Of a stretch of 7,063 nucleotides of DNA, positions 1-6,929 are shown piece by piece (position 1 is the first letter of the stretch; each line of letters starts with the position of its first letter). Both the position numbers and the translations under genes were made by a program. Origin of the DNA: Lachnospiraceae bacterium (GTDB lineage: Bacteria; Bacillota; Clostridia; Lachnospirales; Lachnospiraceae); the NCBI GenBank assembly GCA_003542935.1, contig DPJQ01000194.1:1-7063 (forward strand). The letters are read 5' to 3'. The notes under the pieces are model-generated. The model worked only from the letters and a program-made list of their open reading frames with translations. It searched no databases and was not told where the DNA came from.

Positions 1-153
1 CTTAGAGAAAATTCTCCCGGCGGTATATTTCTGTTGCACTGGCCCTGGAGTCGCCTCCACCGGACGTTATCCGGCATCCTGCCCTGTGAAGCCCGGACTT
101 TCCTCACCTGACGCCTTTCGGCTTTTGTCAGCTGCGATCATTTATTCTGCTCC
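1..153 (-). ncRNA. rnpB: RNase P RNA (class A-like), 5' part, cut by the window edge
   Basis: This is the catalytic RNA of ribonuclease P, which matures tRNA 5' ends. Read on the minus strand, the conserved block GAGGAAAGTCCGGGC lies at 105-91, followed by CAGGGCAGGATGCCGG. Further on, GTGCAACAGAAATATACCGCC-type sequence ends near position 18; this closely resembles the same region of the E. coli RNA (GTGCAACAGA...ACCGCC) and differs from the Bacillus class B form. A P3-like hairpin is visible at 108-131, with CTGAC/GTCAG arms and an inner GCC-GAAA-GGC stem. Only about the first 150 bases of a molecule usually 350-400 long are present; the rest lies left of the window. The 5' end near 153 is inferred from the promoter and is uncertain by several bases. 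Identity is very secure from the conserved blocks. Confidence 0.95.
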
Positions 154-159
154 GTTGGC

Positions 160-189
160 ATTTTAGCATACAGTGGGGAGATGTGTAAA
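160..189 (-). promoter_or_regulatory. rnpB promoter, extended -10
   Basis: On the minus strand, TTTACA at 189-184 is a -35 box matching 5 of 6 consensus bases. After an 18-base spacer, TAAAAT at 165-160 is a -10 box, also matching 5 of 6. TG one base before it (168-167) makes it an extended -10. The predicted start, about 7 bases later near 153, fits the expected 5' end of the RNase P RNA. The boxes are seen directly; promoter activity is inferred. Confidence 0.7.
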
Positions 190-211
190 GGGCAAATTTA
201 TATGCTCATGT

Positions 212-217
212 GAGGAA
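212..217 (+). promoter_or_regulatory. Ribosome binding site fixing the regulator start at 224
   Basis: GAGGAA sits 6 bases before the ATG at 224. The same frame is open back to a GTG at 173, but that GTG has no Shine-Dalgarno sequence in front and lies immediately next to the rnpB -10 box. The ATG at 224 is therefore the preferred start. Confidence 0.75.
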
Positions 218-223
218 CAGATA

Positions 224-1675
224 ATGAAGCTGAATATGTGGATGATTGCAAACCGATTGGCAAATTATGAGATTGAGATGAAAATTGACGTGGACGCGGA
301 ACCGGTCCTGAACAGTACGCTGCCCTATTATGTGCCCGGATGCGTGTATATTTCGGCGGTGGGACAGGATGTGCTCTGCGAGAGCGACCAGGGATATATC
401 CGGATACGGGAGCTGGGGCTTGGCGACGCCTATTTGCTGATCCAGGGGATCTTTGACTGGTATCAGGATTGGGTGGACAAAACCAACGACGCCATCATGT
501 CGGCGGATTTTGAACAGCTGGTCCGGCTGTGCCAGCTGGCTTTCGGCAACCCGGTCATGCTGCAGGACTCCAACTACTGTCTGCTGGGGATGGCAGGCCC
601 CTTCGGGGAAGGCGGGATGCCGCCGGAATGGGCGTACATCAAAAAGAACGGGCAGAGCTCGGTGGAAGGATACGAATGTATGTCCCAGGCCCTCCAGTAC
701 GCCGAAAAGGTTTATCGCCAGAATGTCCGCCAGTTTAAGAGAAATCCCCACGCGGTGGTGCCCAACGGCGGCCTCCACGCGACGATCATTTTCCACGGAA
801 GAGGATATGAGAAATTAACGGTTCTGGAGAGCACCAGGAAGATCAACAGGGGGGATATCTGTCTGCTGGAGTACATTTCCAGGCGCATGGCCATCTACGC
901 GGCGGCGGTTTCCGGAGAAACGAGAAAGTTTCTGGATAATGAAGTGCTGGAAGACCTGGCCGCGGGAGGGACGGTGCCCCGGGAGAAAATCCGGTATTTC
1001 CAGTCCGTGATCGAGAACGGGCGTCCCGGTAAATTTGCGGTGATGCTGGTGGATTTCTTTGACCAGGCAAGGAGAGGGGATCTGCGGGCCCTGCAGCTTT
1101 TGAAAAACATCGTGTACCGGCAATACCCTGCCGTCAACAGCCTGATCGTGAAAGGAAAGCTGTTGCTTCTATTATATTCCGGGCACCCGGAGATCCTGGC
1201 GGAACAGATTCTGAAATCCATGGGGAAATGCGGATATCAGAAAGATCTGCAGGCCGGGCTCAGCTGTGAGTTTTATGACCTGTCGGAGCTGGGATTTTTC
1301 TTTGAACAGGCTGTGCAGGCGAAAAGCGCCAGCACCGGCGGGGTGGCAGGTTTTTATGATATGGCGGTGGATTATCTCATGGAAAATACGGGCCCGCAGA
1401 GGCTTTGTGCCTGCGAACCAACGCTGAGGCGCATGTGGAATGAAGGGGGAGATAAGAGGACAGGCGTGCTCACCCTGAAAGCTTATCTGGGAGAGGAGCG
1501 GTCTTCCAAACGGGCTTCCGAAAAACTGTTCATCCATAAGAATACGCTGACCTACAGGATCAAGTATTTGAAAGAATCAACGGGCTGGGATCTGGAAAAT
1601 ACCTATATTCGGGACTACTTGCGGCTTTCGGCCTACTTTCTTGAAAAGTCTGAAATTGCAAAAAATAAAAATTAA
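224..1675 (+). CDS. PucR/CdaR-family transcriptional regulator
   Basis: A 483-residue cytoplasmic DNA-binding regulator. The C-terminus (about residues 415-475) carries the PucR-type helix-turn-helix (HTH_30 family), with the hallmark segment FIHKNTLTYRIKYL at 436-449 followed by the usual TGxDLxN..R-type ending. The middle (about 265-380) fits the degenerate GGDEF-like domain of CdaR-like regulators, including a GLSCEFYDLSELGFFFEQA-like stretch. The N-terminal half, with LAFGNPVMLQDSNY near residue 105, looks like the poorly conserved sensor region of this group; I recognise no named ligand domain. Length is normal for the family. It diverges from rnpB and precedes the methyltransferase-transporter operon, from which a terminator separates it, so it is the likely regulator of that operon. 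The inducer is unknown. The start is set by GAGGAA at 212-217. No clear promoter of its own was found. Confidence 0.88.
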   Translation: MKLNMWMIANRLANYEIEMKIDVDAEPVLNSTLPYYVPGCVYISAVGQDVLCESDQGYIRIRELGLGDAYLLIQGIFDWYQDWVDKTNDAIMSADFEQLVRLCQLAFGNPVMLQDSNYCLLGMAGPFGEGGMPPEWAYIKKNGQSSVEGYECMSQALQYAEKVYRQNVRQFKRNPHAVVPNGGLHATIIFHGRGYEKLTVLESTRKINRGDICLLEYISRRMAIYAAAVSGETRKFLDNEVLEDLAAGGTVPREKIRYFQSVIENGRPGKFAVMLVDFFDQARRGDLRALQLLKNIVYRQYPAVNSLIVKGKLLLLLYSGHPEILAEQILKSMGKCGYQKDLQAGLSCEFYDLSELGFFFEQAVQAKSASTGGVAGFYDMAVDYLMENTGPQRLCACEPTLRRMWNEGGDKRTGVLTLKAYLGEERSSKRASEKLFIHKNTLTYRIKYLKESTGWDLENTYIRDYLRLSAYFLEKSEIAKNKN

Positions 1676-1699
1676 TTGTCGAAATTCCGTAATACCGGG

Positions 1700-1748
1700 A
1701 ATACCCTTTCGTATTGTGCTGTCAGGCACAATGCAGAGGGTATTTTTT
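1700..1748 (+). terminator. Intrinsic terminator after the regulator
   Basis: An outer stem AATACCCT (1700-1707) pairs perfectly with AGGGTATT (1737-1744). An inner stem ATTGTGC (1713-1719) pairs with GCACAAT (1726-1732) around a 6-base loop. The outer right arm runs into TATTTTTT (1741-1748). The hairpin lies 24 bases after the regulator stop and should end its transcript. The opposite strand has no T-run after the hairpin, so it acts on the plus strand only. Confidence 0.8.
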
Positions 1749-1761
1749 GTATGCCAGGACA

Positions 1762-1790
1762 TTCAAAAAGGAGGGCGGACAAAGTAAAAT
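1762..1790 (+). promoter_or_regulatory. Candidate promoter of the methyltransferase-transporter operon
   Basis: TTCAAA (1762-1767, 4 of 6 to the -35 consensus) and TAAAAT (1785-1790, 5 of 6 to the -10 consensus) are separated by exactly 17 bases. The site follows the terminator and precedes the first operon gene, leaving a leader of about 45 bases that is almost all purine. The -35 box is weak, as expected if an activator is needed. The region is A-rich, so a chance match is possible. Confidence 0.4.
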
Positions 1791-1841
1791 AAATAGTACA
1801 AAGAGGAGAAAAAAGAAACTAAAGAAAGGCGGGAGGGAAAT

Positions 1842-2900
1842 ATGGAGAGGGTTTCCTATTCGGATAATGAGTTGAAAATCGTGGGGAATTATGTCAGCAC
1901 GGGCGCCCCGGTGCCCCGTTACAATACACCGGTGACTCCCAGGGAAAACATAAACCATTGGATCCGGGGCGAAAAACCCCTGTGGTTTCCCACAACCAAT
2001 GATTTTGTGTTTATTACACCCAGAATTATTGCCGATAATGTCGCCCGGGGGTTTGCTTTTGAATGTTTGCCGCCTCTGACGGCGGAGGAAAGCGGCGGCC
2101 CGGATATGTTCGGCACGGAGTGGGTCTATGTGCCCCAGGTGGGAGGTTCCATGGTAAAACCGGGGAACCCGAGGCTTTCGGACGTCAACGACTGGCGCGG
2201 GGTCATCACGATTCCTGATCCCGATACGTTTGACTGGGAGGGATCGGCAAAAATCAATGCCAGTCTCCGGGACAGCGGCAGAAGTTTTCAGGGAATGCTG
2301 CTTACGGGTATGTTTGAGAGGCTGATCTCTTTCATGGATTTTGAGGGCGCCGCCCTGGCGCTTATCGACGAGGAGCAGCAGGAGGCCGTCCATGATCTGT
2401 TCGGTGAGCTGGCGGATTTTAATATCCGGCTGATCGACAAACATATAGAGTATTACGGCATAGAGGGGATCACTTTCCATGATGACTGGGGAAGCCAGCG
2501 GGCGCCGTTTTTCTCTCTGGCAACAGCCCGGGAAATGCTGGTACCTTATATCAGGAGGATCGCGGATCACTGCCATGAAAAGGGCCTCTGGTTCCAGATC
2601 CATTCCTGCGGGAAGAATGAACTGCTTGTCCCCGCTTACATAGAAGCCCATGTGGATATCTGGTGCGGCCAGTCCATGAATGATAAAGAGAAACTTTATG
2701 GACAGTACGGGGACCAGATCTTTCTGGGTATGGATCTGCCCGCGTTTCCCGAGGGTACGCCGGATGAAGAGATAGACGCTTTCGCCGCGGATTTTGCCCG
2801 GAAATACAGGAAAGGCAATATCCTGGTGAATGTCCGCGGGGTACGCCGGGAGATCGTAGAAGCAGTGTACAGGCACAGCCGGACCGTGCTGGGCGGATGA
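1842..2900 (+). CDS. URO-D/MtaA-CmuA-like methyltransferase family protein (paralogue 1)
   Basis: A 352-residue soluble protein of the uroporphyrinogen decarboxylase-like superfamily, the TIM-barrel group that includes corrinoid-dependent methyltransferases such as MtaA and CmuA. Visible marks are a TPRENINHWIRGE N-terminal segment, FDWEG near residue 127, HDDWGS at 213-218 and the metal-type motif H254-S-C256-G. It lacks the RxPxWxMRQAGR-like N-terminus of HemE, so heme synthesis is unlikely. In MtaA-type enzymes a third zinc cysteine comes about 75 residues after HxC; here that region reads NVRGVRRE with no cysteine, although C275 lies 19 residues after C256. First gene of the operon: GGGAGG at 1831-1836 is 5 bases before the ATG, and the next gene starts 30 bases after the stop. 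Methyl transfer to or from a corrinoid is inferred from the family; the substrate is unknown. Confidence 0.8.
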   Translation: MERVSYSDNELKIVGNYVSTGAPVPRYNTPVTPRENINHWIRGEKPLWFPTTNDFVFITPRIIADNVARGFAFECLPPLTAEESGGPDMFGTEWVYVPQVGGSMVKPGNPRLSDVNDWRGVITIPDPDTFDWEGSAKINASLRDSGRSFQGMLLTGMFERLISFMDFEGAALALIDEEQQEAVHDLFGELADFNIRLIDKHIEYYGIEGITFHDDWGSQRAPFFSLATAREMLVPYIRRIADHCHEKGLWFQIHSCGKNELLVPAYIEAHVDIWCGQSMNDKEKLYGQYGDQIFLGMDLPAFPEGTPDEEIDAFAADFARKYRKGNILVNVRGVRREIVEAVYRHSRTVLGG

Positions 2901-2930
2901 CCTTCTGAGGATGAGGGGAGGGGAAAGTTT

Positions 2931-4367
2931 ATGCTAAAGCGATATCAGGAAATGCTGAAGTTCTTTATCGCGGCCGCGGTTGTCCTGGTGTTTGGGGTGG
3001 TGCCGCCTTTCGCGGGATTGTCCGAAAGCGCCATGCTGCTGTTGGGGATTTTTATCGGTTCCGTATTTTTGTGGATTTCCGTGGGGATATCGTGGCCGTC
3101 ATTGTTCTGTCTGCTGGCTTTGTCCCTGCTGCCGGAACTTTCCATGAACGGGCTGGTGTCCTCGTCGATCGGGAATCCGGCTATTTCCTTTTTGATTTTT
3201 ACCTTTTGCTGTTCCTATGCGCTGAACCAGACTTTATTTACCCGGCGCTGCGCGATCTGGTTTCTTTCTTCCAGGCTGGCGAAAAAAGGGCCGTGGCAGT
3301 TTCTGATCCTGTACTTTTTTTCGATCCTTCTGCTGGGATCGTGCATGAGCACTACGGTGATCGTGGTTCTGTATCTGACGATCAACGAAGAAATCTTTGC
3401 GGTGCTGGGCCTGCGTAAAGGAGACCGCTTTGCGGCCCTTCTGACTATGGGGCTGGTGATTACAGCCAGCATATCCGGCGCCATGACGCCCATTGCCCAT
3501 GTGTTCCCGTTGATGGCCCTCAGTAATTATCAGGCGATTACGGGGGAGACCATCAGTTATATCAGCTATATGGCAGCGGGAATTCCCGCGGCGCTTTTAT
3601 CGGTGGCGGCCATGCTGCTTATTTTCCGTTTTATTCTGCGGCCGGATACCATGGCTATACGGGTAATCGATACGGACGCGTTGAAAAAATCCCTGCGCCC
3701 CGCGGATAAAAAAGAGCGGATCACGGCCACGGTATTTTTCCTGGTGGTAGCCCTCTGGGTTCTGCCGGAGCTGCTTAAAGGGATTTTGCCCGCGGCTGCG
3801 TGGATCAGCAGTTTCGGGACCGTGATGCCGCCTCTTTTGGGGGCTATGGCCCTGTGTATTATCCGTGTGGACGACAAACCGCTGCTTTCCCTGGCGGAGG
3901 GGGTAAAATCTGTGCCCTGGCTCTCGCTTTTTATGGCGGCTTCCGCCCTGGCGTTGGGATCGGCCATGACTAACCCGGATATCGGGCTGTCGGATTTTAT
4001 CAAGGCCCAGTTAGGGCCGCTGTCCGCCGCGGTCGGGGGAATGGCGTTCGTCCTTTTGCTGACGGCTATTACGGCCCTTATGACCAATGTGGGTTCCAAT
4101 ATGGTGACGGTTACGATCGTCAGCACGGTAGCCCTTCCCGTGGCCTGCGCGCTGGAGGGGGTAAACGCGGGGGCCCTGGCGGTGGTGATCAGTATGATGT
4201 CCACCTATGCCTATGCCACGCCCCCTGCCATGACGACGGTGGTGCTGGGAACCGGGTCGGGATGGACGACCAATGCCCAGATGGCCAGGTACGGGTTTTT
4301 GATTTTAATCCCCTGTATATTGATTGTGGCTCTGATTGCTTATCCAATCGCGGCCCAATTTTTATAA
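2931..4367 (+). CDS. DASS/SLC13-type sodium:anion symporter
   Basis: A 478-residue inner-membrane carrier with many hydrophobic segments, starting with one at about residues 11-30. It fits the divalent anion:Na+ symporter family (Na_sulph_symp, within the ArsB/NhaD superfamily), whose members import dicarboxylates, sulfate and other organic anions. The two half-repeats each show the expected re-entrant region: SCMSTTVIVVLYL at 137-149 (in place of the usual SNT) and TNVGSNMVTV at 385-394. The C-terminal family signature is recognisable as YATPPAMTTVVLGTG at 428-442, where the more usual TPPNAI has become TPPAMT. Length is typical. A GGGGAGGGGAAAG-type ribosome site precedes the ATG. Its position between the two methyltransferase-like genes suggests it brings in their substrate, probably a carboxylated or sulfonated compound. 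The exact anion cannot be read from the sequence. Confidence 0.82.
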   Translation: MLKRYQEMLKFFIAAAVVLVFGVVPPFAGLSESAMLLLGIFIGSVFLWISVGISWPSLFCLLALSLLPELSMNGLVSSSIGNPAISFLIFTFCCSYALNQTLFTRRCAIWFLSSRLAKKGPWQFLILYFFSILLLGSCMSTTVIVVLYLTINEEIFAVLGLRKGDRFAALLTMGLVITASISGAMTPIAHVFPLMALSNYQAITGETISYISYMAAGIPAALLSVAAMLLIFRFILRPDTMAIRVIDTDALKKSLRPADKKERITATVFFLVVALWVLPELLKGILPAAAWISSFGTVMPPLLGAMALCIIRVDDKPLLSLAEGVKSVPWLSLFMAASALALGSAMTNPDIGLSDFIKAQLGPLSAAVGGMAFVLLLTAITALMTNVGSNMVTVTIVSTVALPVACALEGVNAGALAVVISMMSTYAYATPPAMTTVVLGTGSGWTTNAQMARYGFLILIPCILIVALIAYPIAAQFL

Positions 4368-4369
4368 AC

Positions 4370-4393
4370 GGAGCGCCCGGTTTAGGGCGTTCC
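4370..4393 (+). other. Intercistronic hairpin between the symporter and second methyltransferase
   Basis: GGAGCGCCC (4370-4378) and GGGCGTTCC (4385-4393) form a 9-pair stem with one G-U pair and a 6-base loop. No T-run follows on the plus strand, so it is not a standard terminator. It ends 12 bases before the AGGAGG site of the next gene (4406-4411), leaving that site free. A role in mRNA processing, stability or partial attenuation is inferred. Confidence 0.5.
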
Positions 4394-4418
4394 CATCACA
4401 CAAAAAGGAGGAAAGAGT

Positions 4419-5450
4419 ATGGCAACACTGAGTTACAGGGAAAATACCCTGTTGGCCTATCAGCATAAGGAACCGGAATATTTCCCTCTGGCCACGGACA
4501 TGGATACATGTGCGCCCCGGGGAATGGATTTCATCCGGGAGTCCATCTGTGTCAATGGTACGGCCAATGACTGGTTTGGGCAGAGCTGGACCTTTGAGCC
4601 CAAGATCGGCGGGGCCAATCCTACGCCGGGGATGCATCTGGTTCCCGATATAACGAGATGGCGGGAGTATATGAAGTTTCCGGATCTTAGCGTACTGGAC
4701 TGGGAAGGCTATGCGGCCCGGGATACGGCTAAATGGGACAGGGAGCATAAGCTTTCGCGGGTGATGGTAGGGTTTGGCCTGTGGGAGCGAATGTTCAGCG
4801 TGGTCGAGTTTCAGGACGCCCTGTGCGCGCTGATGGAGGAGCCGGAGGCCTGTTATGATTTCTTCGGCGCGGTGGCGGATCATAAAATCCGGCTTTATCA
4901 GTATCTGATCAAGTATTATAAACCGGATATCCTGATCATGCATGACGATTACGGTTCCAACAGTGGTATGTTCATGTCGCCGGAGGTGTGGCGGAAATTG
5001 ATCAAACCCCATCTGCAGAGGGTAATCGACTGCATTACCGAGGCAGGGGTAATTTACGAGCACCATTGCTGCGGTTATTTCGCGCCGATCCTGGGGGAGA
5101 TTGCGGATATGGGCTGTTCGGCCACCAATACCATGCATATTTCCAACGAACCGGCCAAGCTGAAAAAAGAGATCGGCCATAAGATGTGTTTTGTGGGCGG
5201 CTTTGATACCCAGTATATGGATAAACCCGGGACCACGGAAGAGCAGATCCGTGAGTGCATCGACAAAACCATTGACGAGCTGGCGCCGGGAGGAAGCTGG
5301 GTTGCCCAGTCCGGTTTGAAGACCAGGGAGCGCAATGCCATCGTGGTGGATGAGCTGATCCGTTACGGTTCCACAAAATATACCTGCAAACGCCCGGATT
5401 ATGACGATCCGCGGGGGGACGGGATCAGAGGAAACCCCTTTGTGAAATAA
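4419..5450 (+). CDS. URO-D/MtaA-CmuA-like methyltransferase family protein (paralogue 2)
   Basis: A 343-residue soluble protein of the same superfamily as the 1842-2900 gene and alignable with it along its length: SYRENTLLAYQHKEPE at the N-terminus, LDWEG near residue 93, HDDYGS at 175-180 and the metal-type motif H216-C-C218-G. It is a diverged paralogue rather than a recent copy. It lacks the HemE N-terminal substrate motif. As in its partner, the expected third zinc cysteine region near the C-terminus has none (WVAQSGLKTRERN, about 294-306); C217, C218 and C233 are the nearby thiols. AGGAGG at 4406-4411 is 7 bases before the ATG, and the next gene follows 32 bases after the stop. The pair may act on different substrates or form two steps or a hetero-oligomer; this is inference. 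Function as a corrinoid-linked methyltransferase is likely but unproven. Confidence 0.8.
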   Translation: MATLSYRENTLLAYQHKEPEYFPLATDMDTCAPRGMDFIRESICVNGTANDWFGQSWTFEPKIGGANPTPGMHLVPDITRWREYMKFPDLSVLDWEGYAARDTAKWDREHKLSRVMVGFGLWERMFSVVEFQDALCALMEEPEACYDFFGAVADHKIRLYQYLIKYYKPDILIMHDDYGSNSGMFMSPEVWRKLIKPHLQRVIDCITEAGVIYEHHCCGYFAPILGEIADMGCSATNTMHISNEPAKLKKEIGHKMCFVGGFDTQYMDKPGTTEEQIRECIDKTIDELAPGGSWVAQSGLKTRERNAIVVDELIRYGSTKYTCKRPDYDDPRGDGIRGNPFVK

Positions 5451-5482
5451 GATTAAAGTATGATAGATAGGGAGGGAAAACT

Positions 5483-6910
5483 ATGGGAAATCAAACAGCA
5501 AGTGCGGCGGAGCCGAGAAGAATCAGTAAGACCATACGCTATTTTTACGGCGTGGGCGATATGTGCTTTGCCCTGATGACGAATGTGGGCGTTTATTATT
5601 CGGCCTTTTATCTGACAAACGTAGCCCAGCTGGGCCTGGCCAGCGTCGCTTTCCTGACGACGATGACGGCGTTGATCGATGCCTGTACGGCCTGGATTTA
5701 CGGCGGCGTGATCAATTCCGTAAAGCCGATGAAATGGGGGCGTTACCGTTCCTGGCTGATCGCGGTGAACTGGCTGGTGCCGGTATTCTATTTCCTGATG
5801 TACATAAGGATCGGTACGACGGACGCGGTATCTACGGCAATTTTCTTTTTCTTCATGCTGGGCGGACGTTTCCTGCATAACTGGGGCTACACGGCCAATA
5901 TGTCCCTGATCAGCGTGGTGGCGAAAACGCCGGACGACCGTATCACCATGGCGTCGAGCCGCGCGACCTGGAACAATATGTCAAAATTTGCCTGGTCTTA
6001 TCTGGGCGTCCCCTTCCTGGCTATTCTGACGGGGATCTTTACCGAGAAATATGCTTACGCCATGCTGTCGGGATTCATGTCCCTGCTGATGGTGGCGGGC
6101 TATTTCTTCCATTTCAAGATGACCGAGGGCTATGAGGATACGGGTACAGAGGAGCTGGCCAACCAGGCTAAAGCGAAACGGGCCCGTACCAGCGTGGTTG
6201 ACCTTCTCAAGGCCCTGTTCACGAACCCGCCTCTTTTGTCACTGATCATTGCAGATCTGGCAAAATGGCTGTTCAATTTCATGGTTGCCGGCACGGTGGT
6301 TTACTATTTTACCTACATTGCCCTGAACAAGGGGATGCAGGCCAGCTATATGCTGATCATCGCTTTCCTGGCAGTTATCGGCGCTTATGTGAGCCGTTTT
6401 ATCGGTAAACTGCTGAGCGGCCGTGTCACCGTGATCGTCTGTTACGTGATTATGGCTGCGGCTCTGCTGGCGGCCAGGATGTTCTACACCAGCCCGTGGG
6501 TTGTGGTGTTCCTGATCTCACTGGCTCAGCTTGGTTACGGCTGCTGCTATTCCTGTTCTTCGGCGTTGTATGCGGATGCCGCCGTATACAGTGAGTGGAA
6601 ATCCGGCAAAAATGCATCCGGATGGATCATGGGCCTGCAGAATATTCCGCTGAAAGCAGCCAGTACTGTAAAGAGCGCGGTTCTTGCCGCCTGTCTGGCT
6701 ATCGGCGGGTTCTCGGCAACCATCGCGGTAGAAGACGCTTCGGTGGAAATGAAAGAAGCAATCTGCCTGGCGCTGATGGTAATTCCGGCAATCCTCCTGA
6801 TCGTGGGAGCCGTCGTCCTTCTGGTCGGTTTCCGGCTGCCCAAGAGCAGAGTAGAGCAGATGGAGAAGGAGATCGAGGAGCGCAAGAGAGCGGAGGAGGC
6901 CGCTGTCTGA
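5483..6910 (+). CDS. GPH-family (MelB-type) MFS transporter
   Basis: A 475-residue membrane carrier of the glycoside-pentoside-hexuronide:cation symporter family, with about 12 hydrophobic segments and a charged C-terminal tail (EKEIEERKRAEEAA). The family's early signature is present but altered: D66-ACTAWIYGG, then KWGRYRSW at 84-91, equivalent to the D-AxxD-PxxG and GRFRPW-like blocks of MelB. By hand alignment, MelB Asp55 is kept as D66, Asp59 becomes A70, and Asp124 becomes about Y136. This suggests cation coupling differs, or that it works as a uniporter or exchanger. GGAGGG at 5471-5476 is 6 bases before the ATG. As the second transporter in the operon it may import a glycosylated substrate or export a product. 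The substrate is not predictable from sequence. Confidence 0.82.
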   Translation: MGNQTASAAEPRRISKTIRYFYGVGDMCFALMTNVGVYYSAFYLTNVAQLGLASVAFLTTMTALIDACTAWIYGGVINSVKPMKWGRYRSWLIAVNWLVPVFYFLMYIRIGTTDAVSTAIFFFFMLGGRFLHNWGYTANMSLISVVAKTPDDRITMASSRATWNNMSKFAWSYLGVPFLAILTGIFTEKYAYAMLSGFMSLLMVAGYFFHFKMTEGYEDTGTEELANQAKAKRARTSVVDLLKALFTNPPLLSLIIADLAKWLFNFMVAGTVVYYFTYIALNKGMQASYMLIIAFLAVIGAYVSRFIGKLLSGRVTVIVCYVIMAAALLAARMFYTSPWVVVFLISLAQLGYGCCYSCSSALYADAAVYSEWKSGKNASGWIMGLQNIPLKAASTVKSAVLAACLAIGGFSATIAVEDASVEMKEAICLALMVIPAILLIVGAVVLLVGFRLPKSRVEQMEKEIEERKRAEEAAV

Positions 6911-6929
6911 TCCGGCTTATGGAGTCAGC

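Noticed and set aside
155..184. TTGGCA at 155-160 as a -35 box for the regulator
   Set aside because: No acceptable -10 sequence lies 16-18 bases downstream, and the site overlaps the rnpB start region.
173..223. Upstream GTG start for the regulator
   Set aside because: No ribosome binding site precedes it and it is only a few bases from the rnpB -10 box. The ATG at 224 has GAGGAA at ideal spacing.
1722..2876. A long open frame on the minus strand, about 384 codons
   Set aside because: It lies opposite the first methyltransferase gene, its peptide resembles no protein family, and the plus-strand product is clearly recognisable. It results from high GC in third codon positions.
4370..4393. 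Intrinsic terminator after the symporter
   Set aside because: The stem is followed by CATCACAC and not by a run of T, so termination on the plus strand is unlikely.
3566..5180. Long minus-strand open frames opposite the symporter and second methyltransferase genes
   Set aside because: Composition-driven shadows of well-supported plus-strand genes, with no family features in the peptides.
1842..5450. Authentic uroporphyrinogen decarboxylase (HemE) for either URO-D-like gene
   Set aside because: Both lack the conserved HemE N-terminal RQAGR-type motif, and the neighbours are transporters rather than heme genes.
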